This document shows, piece after piece, positions 60,461 to 64,000 of a stretch of DNA of 64,000 bases. This DNA is from Agathobacter sp. (lineage in GTDB: Bacteria > Bacillota > Clostridia > Lachnospirales > Lachnospiraceae): contig JAFQRZ010000002.1 in assembly GCA_017409825.1 (NCBI GenBank), positions 62,001 through 126,000 of the forward strand. The letters are read 5' to 3'. Within the stretch, counting starts at the first letter, position 1. Every line of letters begins with the position of its first letter. The notes below the pieces were generated by a model. The model saw only the letters and a list, made by a program, of their open reading frames with translations, was not told where the DNA came from and searched no databases. The position numbers were made by a program, and so were the translations under genes.

Positions 60461-62416
60461 TTATAATCTTTCTTCTATAATTCCTTCTCGATATGCTTTC
60501 AGAAGTGCTTCTAAATCTTTGATTTCTTCCTTCAAACGCTTTCCAATATCTGTATCTGCAACACGTTTACGCTTGCTCACACGCTGTACCAATGTCTTAT
60601 GCGACACAACATCATTTCCTTCCTGAATCGCTTTTTCGATAGATTCAAAAGGCTCATGCTCTGCAAGACTAAGGCCATAAGAATTGTAAATCAAAGTATA
60701 GCCCGCAATACCTGTTTTTTCCTGGTATGCTTTCGAGAAACCACCGTCAATGATAAGCACTTTTCCATTACAATGCATTGGCGACTGACCCTCTTTTACC
60801 AATACTGGAATATGTCCATTGATAATATGGGACTCATTTCCAGAAAGTCCAAACTCTTCTAAAATGCGGTCTGCCACTTCTTCATTTTCAATCAATTTAT
60901 AATATGGATTCTTTGGTTCTTTATACGTCGCCTTATCTGCAACGAATTGTCTTTCAAAGGTTGTCATTCGCTCCTTGCCATAAACAGGTGAGTTTTTGTT
61001 CAACCATAAGTACCAAAGAATATCCAAGCCTTTCTGCTTTTCTTCTGGATCGGTTGCATAATAACCTTTGCGTGCATAATCCTCTAAGACATCATAAAGC
61101 TGTTTGCCTGCATACTCTTTTCCAAAAACAGATACCTTCTTGAAGGAACCATCTTCATTGAGTGGCACGCATCCATGGTATAAAAGGTTTCCATTGTAAA
61201 CGGTATACATATTTCCCTTTGTATATAAAAACTTCACGTGCTTCTGAAGCTTTTCGCTATTGCGGAAGGCAAAAATGAGACGGTCCATTACCACCTGTTC
61301 TTCCGCACTAAGCGCATACGGATCCTCCCAATTTACCGTTGGGAAATTCGTATCCAAAAGTGGATAGTCTACACCATTAATCTCTACTGTCCAGTTTTCT
61401 GGATTAATCTTATCTAAAAGAAGGCGGTCATCCATGCGAAAGTCTGGATTTCGCTTAATAATCTGTCCTTCTAATTTCAACTGCATAATGGTAACTGCTT
61501 TGTGAATCTTCTCATCAATTGCAATATCACGCACATCATAAGAGTCCTCACGGAAATTTACATGGAAACGTTCACATGGGTCATTTTCATACTGTTCCAT
61601 TGCAAAACGAACCAGTGGAATCAGGTTAATTCCATATCCATCTTCGATAGAACTTAAATTGCCATAACGTGCTGAAATACGAAGCACTGTACAAATCAAT
61701 GCTGGATTGCCTGCTGCTGCTCCCATCCAGGACACGTCGTGATTGCCCCATTGAATATCCACGGAATGATGCTTCATCAAATCATCCATAACAAGATGTG
61801 GGTATGGTCCTCTATCAAAAATATCCCCTACTACATGCAGATGATCTACGATCAAGTGACGAATCAAATCACAAAGTGCGATTACCAATTCTCTTGCTCT
61901 TCCCGTACGAATCACCGAATGGATAATTTCAAAGTAATAATCCTCCTGATCCAGAATATCCTGACGACCAGTTAATAATTCTTCGATGATATATGCAAAC
62001 TCTGCCGGCATCGCCTTTCGAACCTTAGAACGACTATACTTGGAAGACGTTCTCTTACAAATACATACCAAACGATATAGATTTACAGAATACCAGTCAT
62101 CGATATATTTCTCTGTTTCGACAACCTGTTTCATCTTTTCCTTTGGATAATAAATCAAGGTCGCAAGATTACGTTTTTCTTTTAAACTAATCGTATTTCC
62201 AAATTCTTCTTCTATTTTCTGTTTAATCGCTCCCGACGCATTTTTCGTAATGTGCTGGAACTGGTCATACTCACCATGGATATCTGTAATGAAATGTTCC
62301 GTTCCTTTTGGCAAGCTGAGAATCGACTGCAGGTTGATAATCTCAGTCGCAGTCTCAGCGATTGTTGGATACTGCTTTGCCAAACATTTCAGATATCTGA
62401 TCTCATTGTCTCCCAT
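60461..62416 (-). CDS. fbp: Class III fructose-1,6-bisphosphatase
   Basis: 651 residues, the Firmicutes-type FBPase with a calcineurin-like phosphoesterase core. Metal-binding motifs TDIHGEYDQF, GDIFDRGPYP and GNHDVSWMGAA, later HIINGHIPVLVK. Gluconeogenic hydrolysis of fructose-1,6-bisphosphate. AGGAGGGG ribosome-binding site; it begins 15 bases after the GH3 stop. Confidence 0.95.
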   Translation of the reverse strand: MGDNEIRYLKCLAKQYPTIAETATEIINLQSILSLPKGTEHFITDIHGEYDQFQHITKNASGAIKQKIEEEFGNTISLKEKRNLATLIYYPKEKMKQVVETEKYIDDWYSVNLYRLVCICKRTSSKYSRSKVRKAMPAEFAYIIEELLTGRQDILDQEDYYFEIIHSVIRTGRARELVIALCDLIRHLIVDHLHVVGDIFDRGPYPHLVMDDLMKHHSVDIQWGNHDVSWMGAAAGNPALICTVLRISARYGNLSSIEDGYGINLIPLVRFAMEQYENDPCERFHVNFREDSYDVRDIAIDEKIHKAVTIMQLKLEGQIIKRNPDFRMDDRLLLDKINPENWTVEINGVDYPLLDTNFPTVNWEDPYALSAEEQVVMDRLIFAFRNSEKLQKHVKFLYTKGNMYTVYNGNLLYHGCVPLNEDGSFKKVSVFGKEYAGKQLYDVLEDYARKGYYATDPEEKQKGLDILWYLWLNKNSPVYGKERMTTFERQFVADKATYKEPKNPYYKLIENEEVADRILEEFGLSGNESHIINGHIPVLVKEGQSPMHCNGKVLIIDGGFSKAYQEKTGIAGYTLIYNSYGLSLAEHEPFESIEKAIQEGNDVVSHKTLVQRVSKRKRVADTDIGKRLKEEIKDLEALLKAYREGIIEERL

Positions 62417-62431
62417 AATCCCCTCCTAAAA

Positions 62432-64000
62432 CTATTTTTTATCGATATATTCTTTCTGTGTTGCACTGTTCATAATCGCACGAACAACATTTGCACAACA
62501 ACGTCTTACATCCTCTTCTTTTATCATACCAGATTTTACGCCAGCTAAAATTTCTTTTTTGTAAGAACCACCGCCTGGCATAATCAAATCATTTCCAGCT
62601 CTCATTGCGAGTGCGTTATTTCCCAAGCCTTTGTTTGTTGAGAACCAGTCTGTCATTACAACACCATCAAAGCCCCATTCATTACGAAGCACCTTAGTAC
62701 ACAAATCATAACTGTTTGGTGCATATACACTATTGATACGATTGTAAGAAGTCATAATCGCTTTCGCATGTCCTTTGCGAACTGCACGTTCAAAACCACG
62801 AAGATATATTTCACGTAACGCACGTTCACTTAAATTACTAGACACCTTATTACGGTTATCTTCCATATTGTTACAAGCAAAGTGTTTAACCGTTACATAA
62901 TAGCCGTCTTCCTGCTGAATACCTTTCGTAATTGCCGCTGCAACCTCTCCCGTCAGGAATGGATCTTCTGAAACATATTCAAAGTTACGTCCACACAATG
63001 GATTTCTATGAATATTTACCGCTGGCGCAAGCCAGAAGGTGCATCCATATTCCTTCATTTCCACATAGATTGCTTTTCCTACTTCTTCCAAAAGCTCTAC
63101 ATTCCATGACTGTGCCAACGCCGCTGTCACTGGAAATGCAGTCGTATACTGATACACTACAGTTCCTTTTTCTGGATCTGCTTTCAAGAATCCCTGAATA
63201 AAATCTGGGAACATTTCAAATACCGAAATTGGAAGTTCCACTGGTTTTAAAGTTCCATCCTGCTGCACTACCGAACGTTTTGTAATACGAAGTCCTGCTG
63301 GTCCATCGCAAAGTGTTACATTTGCTAAACCTCTATCCCAGAATTTGGAAGTCGTATTTCCAACGGAACCTGGCATATTAAATCTGGTTTCTCCACCAAA
63401 CATGCCGATACCAACTACGATTTCCACCATTTCTTTCAACGTCAGTGTATTTAAGAACTTATCTACCTTCTCATCACTGTAAACATCTGGTGTCTTATAT
63501 GTGTATGTTATTGTTTCAAAATCCTCTGCTTTTACTGCTACACGTGGCACGCCTGGATTTACTTTTTCCGGAGTCTTTGTCTCAGACTTCAATTCCTCGA
63601 AAGCTTCTACCACCGGACAAATGTTGCAGTGCTTTGAAACTACTACATCCTTATCCAACGTAATCACGGCCACTGGAACCGTATTACGAGAAGAATTTCC
63701 AAGACGAACGATATATTCTCCTGCATCTAATACATAGCTTGCACTAGCCTCATCATAGCTTGCAATTTCTGCCATGTCAAACGACAACGAAATCGTTTCG
63801 CTTTCTGCTGGAGCCAACGCCTTCGTTTTCGCAAAAGCTGCCAAGCTCTGATATTCTTTATCTAATTTACCATTTGGCGCACTTACATAAACCTGCGCAA
63901 CCTCTTTGCCACTATACTTTGCACCTACGTTGGTAACAGTTGCATTCAAATGTACTTTTGTTCCTTCTACATTCACACCTGCTCCAAAAATGGAGAAATC
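62432..64000 (-). CDS. GH3 beta-glucosidase with reversed domain order (partial, N-terminus beyond window)
   Basis: Frame open to the right window edge; 522 codons seen, so the first part lies outside. Visible order: fibronectin-like domain (NATVTNVGAKYSGKEVAQVY) then the TIM barrel with GRNFEYVSEDPFL, YVTVKHFACNNME and the nucleophile Asp in GFDGVVMTDWFS. The same reversed layout as the gene at 55601. It probably hydrolyses oligosaccharides in the cytoplasm; no C-terminal membrane helix. First visible gene of the fbp/tcdA operon. Confidence 0.9.
   Translation of the reverse strand, partial: DFSIFGAGVNVEGTKVHLNATVTNVGAKYSGKEVAQVYVSAPNGKLDKEYQSLAAFAKTKALAPAESETISLSFDMAEIASYDEASASYVLDAGEYIVRLGNSSRNTVPVAVITLDKDVVVSKHCNICPVVEAFEELKSETKTPEKVNPGVPRVAVKAEDFETITYTYKTPDVYSDEKVDKFLNTLTLKEMVEIVVGIGMFGGETRFNMPGSVGNTTSKFWDRGLANVTLCDGPAGLRITKRSVVQQDGTLKPVELPISVFEMFPDFIQGFLKADPEKGTVVYQYTTAFPVTAALAQSWNVELLEEVGKAIYVEMKEYGCTFWLAPAVNIHRNPLCGRNFEYVSEDPFLTGEVAAAITKGIQQEDGYYVTVKHFACNNMEDNRNKVSSNLSERALREIYLRGFERAVRKGHAKAIMTSYNRINSVYAPNSYDLCTKVLRNEWGFDGVVMTDWFSTNKGLGNNALAMRAGNDLIMPGGGSYKKEILAGVKSGMIKEEDVRRCCANVVRAIMNSATQKEYIDKK

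Noticed and set aside
1-64000. CRISPR array, prophage or complete transposon
   Set aside because: No regularly spaced repeats, integrase, transposase, capsid or terminase genes were seen on either strand.

Overview
The window looks like chromosomal DNA from a low-GC, Gram-positive, anaerobic Clostridia of the Lachnospiraceae type, probably a butyrate producer related to Roseburia, Agathobacter or Eubacterium. The support is: the linkage ecfA1-ecfA2-ecfT-truA-rplM-rpsI; a butyryl-CoA:acetate CoA-transferase-like enzyme; SpoVT; class III fructose bisphosphatase; two LtaS-like sulfatases; a YjfB motility protein with a small FliD-like protein; and reversed-domain GH3 beta-glucosidases. No rRNA, tRNA, CRISPR array, phage gene or transposase was seen. 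The assignment is by family resemblance, not by any search.

Layout. 1-10.5 kb (minus strand): the start of a methyltransferase, a Cys-containing unknown gene, the rplM-rpsI operon with its own consensus promoter and leader, then truA, the ECF vitamin-transporter energy module, trmL, an aminotransferase with an Lrp regulator, an AIR-synthase-like protein and a secreted VanW protein. 10.4-16.4 kb: a 37-residue membrane peptide, a membrane-anchored unknown protein, an exonuclease / endonuclease III / B12-radical-SAM operon, a PurF paralogue lacking the glutaminase cysteine, and yjfB. 16.4-22.7 kb: an AraC-phosphotransferase fusion, a MacA/MacB-like efflux set and an RNA m5U methyltransferase. 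22.8-26.3 kb (plus strand): the CoA-transferase and an LtaS-like sulfatase. 26.5-40.2 kb (minus strand): a LytTR/LiaF-like pair, mrp, a CDF transporter, signal peptidase, plsC, degV, an aminotransferase with a cytidylyltransferase-dehydrogenase fusion, gdhA, ROK glucokinase, a class A PBP and spoVT. 40.2-52.2 kb: a c-di-GMP pair (an EAL protein with PAS domains, and a sugar-binding-domain GGDEF protein), then a long operon galM / 2-hydroxyacid dehydrogenase / LtaS-like / NrnA-HAD fusion / aroE / aroK. 52.3-64 kb: the FliD-like protein, an AlaX editing enzyme, a DedA-like membrane protein, a lipoprotein, a doubly membrane-anchored GH3 enzyme divergent from a TetR regulator, then GH3 (cut by the window end)-fbp-tcdA.

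How the parts relate. Much of the window serves the envelope (VanW, PBP1, two LtaS-like enzymes, PlsC/DegV, LiaF-like, signal peptidase) and carbohydrate use (ROK kinase, galM, two GH3 enzymes, FBPase, CoA-transferase). Several genes are two-domain fusions: AraC-APH, cytidylyltransferase-Gfo/Idh, NrnA-HAD and SBP-GGDEF.

The regulatory signals most worth testing are: LytTR-type direct repeats with 21-bp phasing beside a promoter built into the upstream terminator; a leader hairpin covering the spoVT ribosome-binding site; a perfect 17-bp palindrome at the start site of the cytidylyltransferase-fusion operon; two in-frame starts for gdhA, each with a strong ribosome-binding site; and a palindrome-bounded intergenic element present twice. 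No single gene cluster here is convincingly a wholly new system. The best candidates are the fusion-protein loci and these regulatory structures.
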